A stretch of 64,000 nucleotides of DNA from the NCBI GenBank assembly GCA_934167885.1, contig CAKPMB010000003.1, positions 46,569 through 110,568 of the forward strand. Reading direction: 5' to 3'. The DNA comes from an uncultured Bacilli bacterium (lineage in GTDB: Bacteria; Bacillota_I; Bacilli_A; RF39; UBA660). Under the pieces are notes generated by a model that saw only the letters and a list, made by a program, of their open reading frames with translations, did no database searches and was not told the DNA's origin. Below, in pieces: positions 54,401 through 62,156 of this stretch. The position numbers were made by a program, and so were the translations under genes. Numbering within the stretch: position 1 is the first letter of the stretch; each line of letters begins with the position of its first letter.

Positions 54401-54594
54401 ATCTTCGTGGAGAAAATATGACAGTACCTGGTAATGGTAGAGATGGACATAGCACATATTATTGTGGTAAAAATAAAGATGGCAATGCCGTTTTAGCAAC
54501 TTGGGGCTCTATAGCTTATGACAGCTTTGATAATTTATTTAATAAGACAAAGTATTGTATTTTGTATGGTTATGAAATCGTTCCAAAACATTAA
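51460..54594 (+). CDS. Putative type VII-like effector with papain-like C-terminal domain
   Basis: 1044 residues from the ATG at 51460 behind AGAGG (an in-frame GTG at 51421 lacks a site). Residues ~95-240 are helical, as in LXG/WXG-type export domains. A Gly/Ala/Ser-rich hydrophobic middle (~560-720) has ATERAMQSGAS, YGTLSGASEVLLEK and KEGREETIQ, a pattern seen in large polymorphic toxins of gut Firmicutes. The C-terminus (~790-1044) looks like a C39/papain-type cysteine peptidase: candidate Cys840 in NEGSCTVASRG, and His997 in RDGHSTYYCG followed by NAVLATWGS. Peptidase activity and secretion are inferences. It heads a five-gene run of small helical partners. Confidence 0.65.
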   Translation: MSVNEENLNDSNIETIIKSIKSDGIENVSYKKVDGNYAITVDDKTIAVLTSNMNYDYALNLVKTKLGEQGLVSAGDTNIPSRKNKTNHSKFNINIDLDLYLSILEDLKVILDEIANLVSENTSALGKITGELKNAYNNKYAIGEKANDVYTDVEDLNLKIDTSLQVYQNIDNNLLFGLDSLIDIIFSVGSENSQNSEYSSISNYEDRKKYLEDLILGLENNLTELMDEYQSLYGQGIEFENFEVFENFFRALGIYDTLGINDVYDGRFIDIDKVGILLDYCNTNEVFTKIKKYLNDGSSWEESGLSMFDNISTNPEVTFLRHYYENITDKTDGVMTTFSKIYGDNQYTDEDINSIKNYILQNFDFESLDTLQKKYADCREKQQDILTVKSTLYNYKQYQKLMPFESFKDDKEYLEYLQRNLNTYSSRDMSSLFSGDYKDFYNYMDQSELALYFYLNDKFGTDKSLEYLEAMKDTVNQRIGFDNAKKYVELLNDRTAFEDIFISGWEGFKDGNINFFNGLVNLVAADGVKSATDYELLYKMQLLTDEQYSEYTSNMSFLQKSFINFNYQMMSSVGNMTIPVLASFVSGGLSNALMFASSTGNATERAMQSGASTFQSYLYGTLSGASEVLLEKVIGGIPGLSNGVNFTSDSTLKTIFKNMIKEGREETIQTLIDASLRCNILGEPLDMDSILVDSVDSFFMGCVMSGVMQSGPILIKYGGKLAKVTVSKAYSSYHELKLSIQRQLAKQGIDVVHAMSEFDDYVDPETIKRSAITEADLYKYDTIEGVPECIKRGINQTWLRDSGYDPKLIRQAMDLIETYWPSMSDEDKMKIIYMSNEGSCTVASRGHIILDYMEKNGGLEKYSDKFSYNLVNSDGSANSCLLLTDLYCCLEKNYGEDAFGHKSHLVFDDDTKVWKFDDGDKQYLRAGSRGDALIRDFASSHGIDLEVSTTFLQDRDFDAYTAKPNTYVSIDCRNADYEWNNLRGENMTVPGNGRDGHSTYYCGKNKDGNAVLATWGSIAYDSFDNLFNKTKYCILYGYEIVPKH

Positions 54595-54612
54595 TTGAAA
54601 TATGGAGATGAA

Positions 54613-55284
54613 ATGAAAAAAATAATAACTAACGTAACTGATTTTAATCCTAATCTTGATATAAAGGAGTTAGAAAGAAAAGGATTTTTATATGGGAATG
54701 AGGTGAATGAGAAATATTTTAATGTTTACACTAAATATCGTTGCGGCTTGGAAAATTATCTGATCAAGCTATTTAATATAAAAAAGTATGATGATATGTT
54801 ATTTGAAAGTGAATATTATTTTGTTCCCTTAAAAAACGAACAAAAAGATTTTTATCAAAAAAGTTCTTCTGGTAATTTAAAATATATTTATTTGCGAAAC
54901 AATATATATATTGAAAGGTTGTCGACTGGCGATCTAAATAGAATCGTATATTTAGATTTAAATAGACATTATGATAAGCTAGTATTAGAAAAAATTATTG
55001 AAAAGACTTATATGTTGGTCATTTCTGAATACATAAATGGTAATAATTTGTGTTCATTTAGTAGTGTTAATGATTTAAGTATGATGGTTAAAAATAAAGA
55101 ATTTGTATTTGGTGTTAGATATAATGAATTTGAAAAAAATAATCTTAACAATGATGATTGGATGAATTGTTTTATTAATCAGCATAAATATTTAGATGTT
55201 GTTTTAAAAAAGGCTACTAATGATATATATAATAAAACACAAATGCATATCAATTTTATTGTATATAATGACTATAATTTATAA
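54613..55284 (+). CDS. Unknown protein, candidate immunity protein or chaperone of the effector
   Basis: 223 residues from the ATG at 54613, 5 nt after GGAG (a TTG at 54595 touches the effector's stop and has no site). Soluble, mixed alpha/beta, rich in Asn, Tyr and Lys, no signal peptide. I recognise no family. Its place directly after a toxin-like gene, with an 18-nt gap, is where immunity proteins usually sit. It could equally be a loading chaperone. No sequence motif decides this. Confidence 0.55.
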   Translation: MKKIITNVTDFNPNLDIKELERKGFLYGNEVNEKYFNVYTKYRCGLENYLIKLFNIKKYDDMLFESEYYFVPLKNEQKDFYQKSSSGNLKYIYLRNNIYIERLSTGDLNRIVYLDLNRHYDKLVLEKIIEKTYMLVISEYINGNNLCSFSSVNDLSMMVKNKEFVFGVRYNEFEKNNLNNDDWMNCFINQHKYLDVVLKKATNDIYNKTQMHINFIVYNDYNL

Positions 55285-55321
55285 TATCCTATGTTAAAAT
55301 AGAATGGAATGGTGACAAATT

Positions 55322-55654
55322 ATGAAATATTGTATTGATTCTGAAAAAATGGATGAGGTGTTAACAAATTTTTATAGTATTATTGATTTGATTGATAATG
55401 AGATTAGAATAATGGACGAATTAGTTGAACACACAAATTGGTATGGTGATGCTCGTGATATTTTTGTAAGCAGTTATCATGAAACAATAAATACTATTTC
55501 TAACATTCCAACTAATTTACGATTGTATTTAAAATTTATGGAAAAGGTTGTTGATGAATATGGCGAAGGGTATGCAACAATAGAAAAAAGTTTTAGGGAA
55601 CTTTTGAACGAACAATATCAAAAAAAGAATATAGGGGATGATGCTCTTTTATGA
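55322..55654 (+). CDS. WXG100-family-like protein
   Basis: 110 residues, almost entirely helical. A WYG turn at 40-42 (TNWYGDARDIF) divides two long helices, exactly the helix-WxG-helix hairpin of ESAT-6/WXG100 proteins, which are exported by or act as partners in type VII secretion. GGTGA precedes the ATG. It overlaps the next gene by 4 nt. The three small genes in this row are probably translated together and may pair with the long protein's N-terminus. Confidence 0.7.
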   Translation: MKYCIDSEKMDEVLTNFYSIIDLIDNEIRIMDELVEHTNWYGDARDIFVSSYHETINTISNIPTNLRLYLKFMEKVVDEYGEGYATIEKSFRELLNEQYQKKNIGDDALL

Positions 55655-55950
55655 TAAAAAAAGTAAAAGTTAATTGCGATAGTATAAAGAAATTAGCTAC
55701 TGATGTTTCAAATCATGGTGAAAAAATTAATTTGTTATTAGATGATTTAATAAAAGAGACGGCATTAATGGAACAATTTTTTGATACACCAACATGTAAA
55801 ATTATGAAAGAGAAAATGGTAGCTTACATTAACGGTAGCAAACAATATATTTACAAAAAATGTGACGCTAAAGTAAATTTATTGAATAATATAGCAAAAC
55901 TTTATAGTGACACAAGCGATGTTATATCAAAAAAGGTTGGTAATAATTAA
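55651..55950 (+). CDS. WXG100-sized helical protein (second partner)
   Basis: 99 residues, two predicted helices around a turn FDTPTCKIMKEKM (~44-56) where the WxG of its neighbour would lie. FxxPTxxxMKEK is the variant seen in YwqI- or WXG-like partners. No signal peptide. The start overlaps the preceding gene by 4 nt and the stop overlaps the next start by one base (TAATG), so production is tightly coupled. Assignment rests on size, helicity and context. Confidence 0.6.
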   Translation: MIKKVKVNCDSIKKLATDVSNHGEKINLLLDDLIKETALMEQFFDTPTCKIMKEKMVAYINGSKQYIYKKCDAKVNLLNNIAKLYSDTSDVISKKVGNN

Positions 55951-56270
55951 TGGGAAAATATTTGAATGAAGCAAATGGTTATACAACATCTGTAAATCAA
56001 ATGCTAACAATACTCGATAATTGTAATACTTATTTAAAAAATATTATTGATAAACTAGATGTATCAAAAATTGAAACTGATACCATGACTAAAAATGTTT
56101 GTGAGTGCATTAATGGAATAAGTGAAAAGATGAAGACTATTAATGATAGCGTTGGTTTATCGCAAACATATATTACTTCTAAAGCAAGGAGTATAGATGA
56201 TCGTCTTGAACGTCTGGCACAAAAAAAGTCAGATGAAAAAACATTTACAGCAGTCGAAGAAAAATTCTAA
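55950..56270 (+). CDS. Small helical protein (third partner of the effector module)
   Basis: 106 residues, two long helices (SVNQMLTILDNCNTYLKNII and around GISEKMKTINDSV), Lys/Glu-rich end. No WxG, so it may correspond to LXG-associated alpha-helical proteins, the targeting partners known beside type VII toxins. It shares one base with the preceding gene. A terminator follows at 56276, closing the module. Confidence 0.55.
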   Translation: MGKYLNEANGYTTSVNQMLTILDNCNTYLKNIIDKLDVSKIETDTMTKNVCECINGISEKMKTINDSVGLSQTYITSKARSIDDRLERLAQKKSDEKTFTAVEEKF

Positions 56271-56275
56271 AATAT

Positions 56276-56306
56276 AATAGCTTTAAAAATAAGGCTATTT
56301 TTTTTG
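56276..56306 (+). terminator. Terminator of the effector module
   Basis: AATAGCTTT (56276-56284) pairs with AAGGCTATT (56291-56299) through 9 bp including one G-U, then T8. Confidence 0.8.
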
Positions 56307-56357
56307 TAAATTTATATAAATAGTGATAAAATAATACAAGAAGGGAAGGTATTTAAA

Positions 56358-56807
56358 ATGTTAGAAAAATTACAAAAAGATATTGTTGAAAGTATGAAAA
56401 ATAAAGATCGTTTTCGTCTTACAACATTAAGAGAGATAAAAGGAGCAATGGATCTTGAACATATCAATAAGCAAGTTCCATTAACCGATGAATTATTAAT
56501 AGATACAGTAAGTAAACAAATAAAAATGCGTAATGAATCATTAAAGGAATTTGTTAAAGCATCACGAGCTGATTTAGTAGAAAAAACCGAAAAAGAATTA
56601 GAAATTTTGAAAGAATATTTACCAAAACAACTAGATGAAGAAGAAATAAAACAAATAATTGATCAAGTATTTGAAAAAGTTAACCCTAAAAAGCCTAGTG
56701 ATATGGGATTAGTAATGCGTGAATTAACACCTCTTGTTCGTGGAAAAGCTGATATGGGCATGGTTTCATCATTGGTAAAGGCTAAGCTTGATTCTATAGG
56801 TGAATAA
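56358..56807 (+). CDS. yqeY: GatB/YqeY-domain protein
   Basis: 149 residues, the full length of YqeY. It is a helical bundle resembling the tail of the GatB amidotransferase subunit, with RLTTLREIKGAM, EILKEYLPKQLDEEEI and SDMGLVMRELTPLVRGKADM all typical. It probably binds tRNA, but its precise role is unknown in any species. The ATG follows GGGAAGG, and the stop overlaps rnhB by one base (TAATG). Confidence 0.93.
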   Translation: MLEKLQKDIVESMKNKDRFRLTTLREIKGAMDLEHINKQVPLTDELLIDTVSKQIKMRNESLKEFVKASRADLVEKTEKELEILKEYLPKQLDEEEIKQIIDQVFEKVNPKKPSDMGLVMRELTPLVRGKADMGMVSSLVKAKLDSIGE

Positions 56808-57424
56808 TGAATCTCTATGAATATGAAGAGACATTAATAAATGATGGTGTTAAATTAATTGGTGGTATTGATGAAGTAGGAAGGGGACCACTTGTTGGCC
56901 CAGTTGTAGCAGCATGTGTTATTTTACCTCTTAACTATGAATTACCAGGCCTTAATGATTCTAAAAAGTTGACTGAAAAACGTCGTGAAGAATTTTATAA
57001 AATTTTAATGCAAGATGCTATTAGTATTGGTATCGGTATAATTGATGAAAAAATAATTGATGAGGTTAATATTTATGAAGCTACTAAACTTGCTATGAAA
57101 GATGCAATTAATAATTGTCAAATAAAGCCTGAACATGTTTTAATTGATGCTATGAAATTAGATATAGATATTCCATCAACGTCCATTATTAAAGGTGATG
57201 CTAAAAGTTTGTCTATCGCTGCTGCTTCTGTTATTGCCAAAGTTACAAGAGATCATATGCTAATAGAACTTGATAAAACCTATCCTATGTATGATTTTAA
57301 ACATAATAAAGGATATCCTACTAGGAAACATGTTGAAGCGATATATAAATATGGTATAACACCATTCCATCGTAAAACTTTTTCACCTGTTAAAGAATAT
57401 TTAAATAATAAGGAATTGTCATAA
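56807..57424 (+). CDS. rnhB: Ribonuclease HII
   Basis: Removes ribonucleotides from RNA-DNA hybrids. 205 residues. GGIDEVGRGPLVGPVVAA holds the catalytic Asp-Glu (~21-22), LNDSKKLTEKRRE follows, IDAMKL the third acidic residue, and AAASVIAKVTRDHML the fourth. All four carboxylates are present. It is coupled to yqeY. The stop codon lies in the loop of its terminator (57414-57440). Confidence 0.95.
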   Translation: MNLYEYEETLINDGVKLIGGIDEVGRGPLVGPVVAACVILPLNYELPGLNDSKKLTEKRREEFYKILMQDAISIGIGIIDEKIIDEVNIYEATKLAMKDAINNCQIKPEHVLIDAMKLDIDIPSTSIIKGDAKSLSIAAASVIAKVTRDHMLIELDKTYPMYDFKHNKGYPTRKHVEAIYKYGITPFHRKTFSPVKEYLNNKELS

Positions 57425-57440
57425 AACGACAATTTTTTTA
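57414..57440 (+). terminator. Terminator of rnhB
   Basis: AATTGTC (57414-57420) pairs with GACAATT (57428-57434), and a T7 run follows. The left arm overlaps the last codons of the gene. Confidence 0.8.
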
Positions 57441-57464
57441 TTTTACCCTTGCTATATTGATAAT

Positions 57465-58625
57465 ATGAAGAAATTCCTATTATCTTTTTTATTTATAAGT
57501 ATTTTTTTACTTAGTGATGCTTATTTTGTATCTTCCAATAATAAAAAAATAATTCAAGAAGATGATAAAATACGTTTTGTTTATATTTCTTATCTTGAAT
57601 ATTTAACAAATTTTAATGGTAATAATGTTAAAACTAATAAAGCGACTATTACTAAAATGCTTGACAATGTTAAGTATTATAATTTTAATGCTATTTTTTT
57701 GCATGTTAGTCCTTTTGCCGATGCTATATATAAATCTTCTATTTTGCCATATTCATCTACTTTAACAGGCGTTGAAGGTAAAAATCCTGGCTTTGACTGT
57801 TTAGAATTTTTCATTAAAGAATCTCATAAACGCGGAATTAAAGTGCATGCTTGGATTAATCCTTATAGAGTTAGTAGTGATAATAATCTTGATAAATTAA
57901 GCAATAATAATCCTATCAAAAAAATGAATGAAGGTGACTTGTTTATTGGAGATCAAGGCATATATTTAAATCCTGCATCCGAAAATGTTAAAACATTAAT
58001 TTTAAATCAAATTAAAGAATTAATTGAAAATTATGAAGTTGACGGTATTCATTTAGATGATTATTTCTATATTTATCAAAATATTAAAGATGTTAATTAT
58101 GATAAAGTTTCAAATAGTTATACGAAAGAATCCTTTAGATTAATGCATACTAATGATTTAGTAAAAAGAATAGGTCGTCTAAAAAATAAATCTAAAAAAA
58201 ATATTATATATTCTATTTCACCTGATGGTAATATAAATAATAACTATAAATACCATTCGGCTGATGTTAAAACTTGGATTAAAAATAATTATATTGATAT
58301 TATTATGCCTCAGTTGTATTATGGCTTTGAAAATGAGTATTTACCATTTGAAAAAGCTTATGACAATTGGTATAAATTAACAAGCGAAAGTAATGTTAAA
58401 TTAATACCGGTTCTTGCTTTTTATAAAGTAGGGAAGATGGATACTGAAAGTGGCAAAGGTATTAATGAGTGGATTAATAACAATGTTATTAATAAGCAGA
58501 TTACATTCTTAAAAAATAGAGGTGAATATGCAGGATTCGGTTTATTTCGATATGATTTTTTATGGACTAAAAGTGTTATTAACGATAAAACTAAAATAGA
58601 ACTGGAACTGCTTAAGACAATGTAA
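57465..58625 (+). CDS. Secreted GHL10-family glycosyl hydrolase-like protein
   Basis: 386 residues: signal peptide (~1-24) and a TIM barrel of the GHL10/DUF187 family (PF02638, YngK-like). Marks are IFLHVSPFADAIYKSSILPYS, GFDCLEFFIKESHKRGIKVHAWINPYR, YEVDGIHLDDYFY with the acidic pair on strand 4, and IDIIMPQLYYGFE. It likely cleaves a cell-wall or host glycan outside the cell; the substrate is unknown. No ribosome-binding site is visible, and a TATATT at 57453-57458 puts the transcript start at or near the ATG, so it may be a leaderless message. Confidence 0.85.
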   Translation: MKKFLLSFLFISIFLLSDAYFVSSNNKKIIQEDDKIRFVYISYLEYLTNFNGNNVKTNKATITKMLDNVKYYNFNAIFLHVSPFADAIYKSSILPYSSTLTGVEGKNPGFDCLEFFIKESHKRGIKVHAWINPYRVSSDNNLDKLSNNNPIKKMNEGDLFIGDQGIYLNPASENVKTLILNQIKELIENYEVDGIHLDDYFYIYQNIKDVNYDKVSNSYTKESFRLMHTNDLVKRIGRLKNKSKKNIIYSISPDGNINNNYKYHSADVKTWIKNNYIDIIMPQLYYGFENEYLPFEKAYDNWYKLTSESNVKLIPVLAFYKVGKMDTESGKGINEWINNNVINKQITFLKNRGEYAGFGLFRYDFLWTKSVINDKTKIELELLKTM

Positions 58626-58697
58626 ATATTAAAAATAATTCTAAAAATTATAGAAATATCTTTACTGTTATGATATTATTAGTATGGTAGGTGGTTT

Positions 58698-59144
58698 ATG
58701 TATACGACATATTTTATAATTCCTAAAGCAGTTTATTTTTACTGTATTTTACCAGCTTTAATCATTATCATTGGCTGTATTTTATTTAGTATATTTTATC
58801 GCCGTAAGGTAGGAACTTATTACTATGTGTATGTTTTAAATAAAGTTTATAACCTTAGTAGTATTTTGTTGTGTTTACTTCTTTTTCCTCTTTTAATGGG
58901 ATATAGCCTAGCAATGCTTTATGTATTACATAAAGGCTTAATCGTAAGCGTAAATCCAATATTAAAAGTTATATTAGTAATCCTACCACTTATACCTTTA
59001 ATAACATTAATTATTGTTATTAGTAGATATTTAAAAAATTTAGAATATAAACAAAGATTAGATGAACGTTTAGAAGAAGGTCAAGAATTATTAAATGATA
59101 CATCTACTTTAGAAGAATTAAATCCTGTTAAGAAAATAAAATAG
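58698..59144 (+). CDS. Small membrane protein, unknown function
   Basis: 148 residues with three hydrophobic segments (~12-30, 52-76, 85-108) and a charged C-terminal tail (YKQRLDERLEEGQELL) that may form a short coiled coil in the cytoplasm. I recognise no family. AGGTGG precedes the ATG. It converges on the minus-strand lipoprotein gene. Confidence 0.6.
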   Translation: MYTTYFIIPKAVYFYCILPALIIIIGCILFSIFYRRKVGTYYYVYVLNKVYNLSSILLCLLLFPLLMGYSLAMLYVLHKGLIVSVNPILKVILVILPLIPLITLIIVISRYLKNLEYKQRLDERLEEGQELLNDTSTLEELNPVKKIK

Positions 59145-59171
59145 GATTTTTTTATAAAAAAAATATACTTG

Positions 59172-60044
59172 TTAGTATAATTCTTTTTTTAACATATTTA
59201 AGTTATCTTTGGATAATTCAATATAATTAATTTTATTATTACGTTCTTGATCATTAATATTTTTTAAATTATGTAATGTTTCTAACTTAATACTCTTATT
59301 ATCAACTAATTCTTGAACTTCACTTGGAATTTCAACATTTTCTAATGCATAAAAATATTTTATTGCTTTCCCATTAATTCTATTTTTTAATAGGGTAAGA
59401 TTTTTTTCATATTGATTATCATTTTTATTTAAAACAATAACATTAACCCCGTATTTTGATAAATACTTTAGAGCATTAGAATTAGTGAAAATAGTATTTT
59501 TAGAAGCATTTTCAAATGATAATTTAACATCAGCATCTAGTTCTGATAATTCTATTTTCAAGTTATTATAATTATTATCAATTTCTTTTATTAAATAAGA
59601 ACTACTTATATATTCGTTTAGTCCATTCCGAATATTCTCAGCAATCATTAAAAGGTTTGAAGGATTCATCCATAATTCTTCTTCACCATTTTTATATTCT
59701 ATTCCAAAACTTGCATCGATTAATTTTAAGTTTTTATTGTTATTTAAATAAGTTATGGCAATATCTGAATCTTTGGTTTTACCCATATAGATGAATAAAT
59801 CTTTTTTGCTGTTATCACGAATCTGTTTATCAGTAAATGTATAATTATCAATGTTCGTATCATCGGGATAAATTGAATTAATAACGGCATTATCACCGTA
59901 TAAATAATTGATTACATATTCAAGCGAATAAATTGTTGTAATAATGCTTATATCTTCCATGTTATCACGTTTTAATAAAGAACACCCTGATAAGAAAAGT
60001 GAAAAAATCATTATAAGTATAATATATTTAAATTTTTTTTGCAT
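59172..60044 (-). CDS. ZnuA/TroA-like lipoprotein without metal-binding histidines
   Basis: 290 residues, lipobox SGC (Cys21), fold of metal ABC substrate-binding proteins: IYSLEYVINYLYGDNAVINSIYPDDTNIDNYTFTDKQ matches the family's opening in split pieces. The three metal His are replaced: the dpHdyeP position reads NIDNY (Asp66), the 'HxWldp' position reads EELWMNP (Leu124), and the 'HxAfxYL' position reads TNSNALKYL (Asn190). Zinc or manganese binding is doubtful and no permease or ATPase gene is next to it. I start at the ATG at 60044 behind AAAGGAG. It overlaps yidD by 17 nt. Confidence 0.7.
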   Translation of the reverse strand: MQKKFKYIILIMIFSLFLSGCSLLKRDNMEDISIITTIYSLEYVINYLYGDNAVINSIYPDDTNIDNYTFTDKQIRDNSKKDLFIYMGKTKDSDIAITYLNNNKNLKLIDASFGIEYKNGEEELWMNPSNLLMIAENIRNGLNEYISSSYLIKEIDNNYNNLKIELSELDADVKLSFENASKNTIFTNSNALKYLSKYGVNVIVLNKNDNQYEKNLTLLKNRINGKAIKYFYALENVEIPSEVQELVDNKSIKLETLHNLKNINDQERNNKINYIELSKDNLNMLKKELY

Positions 60045-60261
60045 AATTCTCCTTTTTAGGTGGTAAATCAATGCCACCTTTACTAAATGGATTGCATTTA
60101 AGTATTCGTTTAAGTGCTAAAAAACATCCTTTAAATACGCCAAAATCTTCAATAACCATAATGGCATAATTTGAACAAGTTGGAATATATTTGCATTTAG
60201 CATGGGATTTTAACGGGGTGTTTTGATATAACTTAATTAATTTAATAAGAAATGCTTTCAT
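60028..60261 (-). CDS. yidD: Membrane protein insertion efficiency factor YidD
   Basis: 77 residues. CKYIPTCSNYA, GCFLALKRILKCNPFSKGG and the short C-terminus are the UPF0161/YidD signature. It binds the membrane face through its amphipathic N-terminus and aids YidC insertion. Usually near rpmH-rnpA-yidC; here it is away from that cluster and overlaps the metal-binding-like lipoprotein gene. GGATGG precedes the ATG. Confidence 0.93.
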   Translation of the reverse strand: MKAFLIKLIKLYQNTPLKSHAKCKYIPTCSNYAIMVIEDFGVFKGCFLALKRILKCNPFSKGGIDLPPKKENYAKKI

Positions 60262-60356
60262 ATACCATCCATAATCATTTTACTATTAAAATTGTAAATT
60301 AACAAGTTTAATATACAATTTTTAGTTTTTTTGTTATAATTAAAAAAGGAGGATAT

Positions 60357-61016
60357 ATGCAAGAGACTTTAGAAAAATGGCATATTATTCCTAAAAATAT
60401 TAAGTTATATGAAGTGGCACTTTCGCATTCATCATATGCCAATGAACATCATAATAAAAAAGATTATGAGCGTTTAGAATTTTTAGGAGATGCAGTTTTA
60501 CAATTAGTAATGAGTGATTATATCTATCGTAATTTTGAACAAGATGAAGGTAGTATGACTAAAACAAGAGCGAATTATGTTTGTGAAAATGCTTTATATC
60601 AATATATGATAGATTTAGATTTAGTAAAGTTTATTAAAGTTGGTAATGGTGAAATTCATGATATAAAAAAAGCAATTGTTGCTGATATTTTTGAAGCTTT
60701 AATGGGTGCTATATATTTAGATCAAGGTTTTGTTACAGCTAAAAATACAATAATGCGAGTTATTGAACCATATATATTAAAACAAACTAATTTTATAATT
60801 GATTATAAGTCGGCACTTCAAGAAGCTATGCAAACTGATAAAAAAAGTTTAGTTTATGAAACAATTGATGAACAAGGACCAGCTCATGATAGAACATTCA
60901 CTGTTGTTGTTAGAATAGATAATGTTACTTATGGAAAGGGGATTGCTAGTAGTAAAAAAGAAGCATCTCAACAGGCTGCTCGCGAAACTTTAAAAATGCT
61001 AGCAAAAATAGAATGA
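60357..61016 (+). CDS. rnc: Ribonuclease III
   Basis: Double-strand RNA endonuclease for rRNA processing. 219 residues. ERLEFLGDAVLQL (~40-52) is the RNase III signature with the metal-binding Glu and Asp, DIFEALMGAIYLDQG the second acidic site, and ~152-219 a double-strand RNA-binding domain ending KKEASQQAARETLKML. AAGGAGG precedes the ATG. Its stop overlaps the pilin-like gene by 4 nt, an unusual neighbour. Confidence 0.95.
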   Translation: MQETLEKWHIIPKNIKLYEVALSHSSYANEHHNKKDYERLEFLGDAVLQLVMSDYIYRNFEQDEGSMTKTRANYVCENALYQYMIDLDLVKFIKVGNGEIHDIKKAIVADIFEALMGAIYLDQGFVTAKNTIMRVIEPYILKQTNFIIDYKSALQEAMQTDKKSLVYETIDEQGPAHDRTFTVVVRIDNVTYGKGIASSKKEASQQAARETLKMLAKIE

Positions 61017-61462
61017 ATAAAAGAGGTTTTACGTTAGTTGAATTACTAGCAGTTATGGCTATTATAGCTATTATATCGGTTATTGCTGTTCCTAATGTTG
61101 TGGGAGTTATGGATAATAATAAAAAAAATAAGATGTTAAGTGATGCAAGTGAAGTTATAGCCCTTGCTAAGTATAAAGTAGCAAGAGATGCTAACTTTCG
61201 TGATAATTTAACAACTAATCCTGTAACACTTTATTTATCAACCATTGATACTAAAGAGGATATCGTTAAGGATGCTCATGGTGGATCTTATGATAGAGAT
61301 CGATCATACGTAAATGTTAGCAAAACAGCAGAGGGTGTTATTACATACTGTGTTTACCTTCGTGGAAGTGTATATAGTGTTGGTCATGAAGCGGAATGTA
61401 TTGAAGAATCTTTAATAAATTCATCATCCGCTAAAGACTATGTAAATGACGATGAAAGTTGA
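61013..61462 (+). CDS. Type IV pilin-like protein (prepilin N-terminus), first
   Basis: 149 residues. N-terminus KRG then FTLVELLAVMAIIAIISVIAVP: a class III prepilin signal with cleavage after Gly and Glu at +5, followed by the helical stem. The soluble head (~30-149) has two Cys that could form a disulfide (YCVYL, AECIE). Such proteins build pseudopili for DNA uptake or secretion and need a prepilin peptidase and an ATPase, none of which are in this window. It overlaps rnc by 4 nt. Confidence 0.85.
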   Translation: MNKRGFTLVELLAVMAIIAIISVIAVPNVVGVMDNNKKNKMLSDASEVIALAKYKVARDANFRDNLTTNPVTLYLSTIDTKEDIVKDAHGGSYDRDRSYVNVSKTAEGVITYCVYLRGSVYSVGHEAECIEESLINSSSAKDYVNDDES

Positions 61463-61470
61463 TTAAGTAA

Positions 61471-61499
61471 TTGACACTAAAGTATCGGTGTGGTAAAAT
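61471..61499 (+). promoter_or_regulatory. Promoter of the second pilin-like gene
   Basis: TTGACA (61471-61476), 17-bp spacer, TAAAAT (61494-61499), 24 nt before the start. Confidence 0.75.
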
Positions 61500-61523
61500 T
61501 AAAATATGATTATAGGAGGATTT

Positions 61524-62090
61524 ATGAAAAGTATAAAAAATCAGAGTGGTTTTACTTTAGTTGAATTGTTAGCAGTAGTAACAGTATTAGTTATTATCAT
61601 GGGTATTGCAGCTTTAAGTATGAATGGTGTTATCGGAAACGTTCGTGTAAACAGTATGAAATCATCAGCATCATATTTTATTGATGGAACACGTAAGTTA
61701 TTGCTAGCAAACATGGAATTAGGTGAAGGATACTATTATTTATCTGACAGTATGCTAGAAAAGAAAGTAAGTAGTCCATGGGGGAAATATTTATATTACA
61801 GTGCTGAAGATGCAAAGGGTAATGAATTAAAAACTAAAGGATATAGTAAGGCATCAGGCCCTCTTGATTGTGGTGGTGATGGTAAAACTGGTTCATTTAT
61901 GCATGTAGAGAAAGATACAACTAGTGGTAACTACAATTATGAAGTTTGCTTATATGATGACGCTAATCATTATATTTATGCTAGTGAAACAGTTTTGACG
62001 AGTGATAGTGCTAGTCGTAGTGATTTTTATAGAGAAAATAATACAGCTAAATTAACACTTGATTCTACTGGAAAAATAGCAAGTAATTAG
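61524..62090 (+). CDS. Type IV pilin-like protein, second
   Basis: 188 residues from the ATG at 61524 behind GGAGGA; an ATG at 61506 lies before that site. Prepilin motif NQSG then FTLVELLAVVTVLVIIMGIAA, stem helix, and a head with two Cys (PLDCGG, YEVCLYD). It has its own strong promoter, unlike the first pilin gene, so expression may be independent and higher. No assembly genes are nearby. Confidence 0.85.
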   Translation: MKSIKNQSGFTLVELLAVVTVLVIIMGIAALSMNGVIGNVRVNSMKSSASYFIDGTRKLLLANMELGEGYYYLSDSMLEKKVSSPWGKYLYYSAEDAKGNELKTKGYSKASGPLDCGGDGKTGSFMHVEKDTTSGNYNYEVCLYDDANHYIYASETVLTSDSASRSDFYRENNTAKLTLDSTGKIASN

Positions 62091-62097
62091 TGTAATT

Positions 62098-62130
62098 AAG
62101 AGGATTTATAGTTTTATAAATTCTTTTTTT
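62098..62130 (+). terminator. Terminator of the second pilin-like gene
   Basis: AAGAGGATTTATA (62098-62110) pairs with 62115-62127 through 13 bp with two G-U, a 4-nt loop and a T run. Confidence 0.75.
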
Positions 62131-62156
62131 ATGTTAGAATGAAATGGGTGATAATA

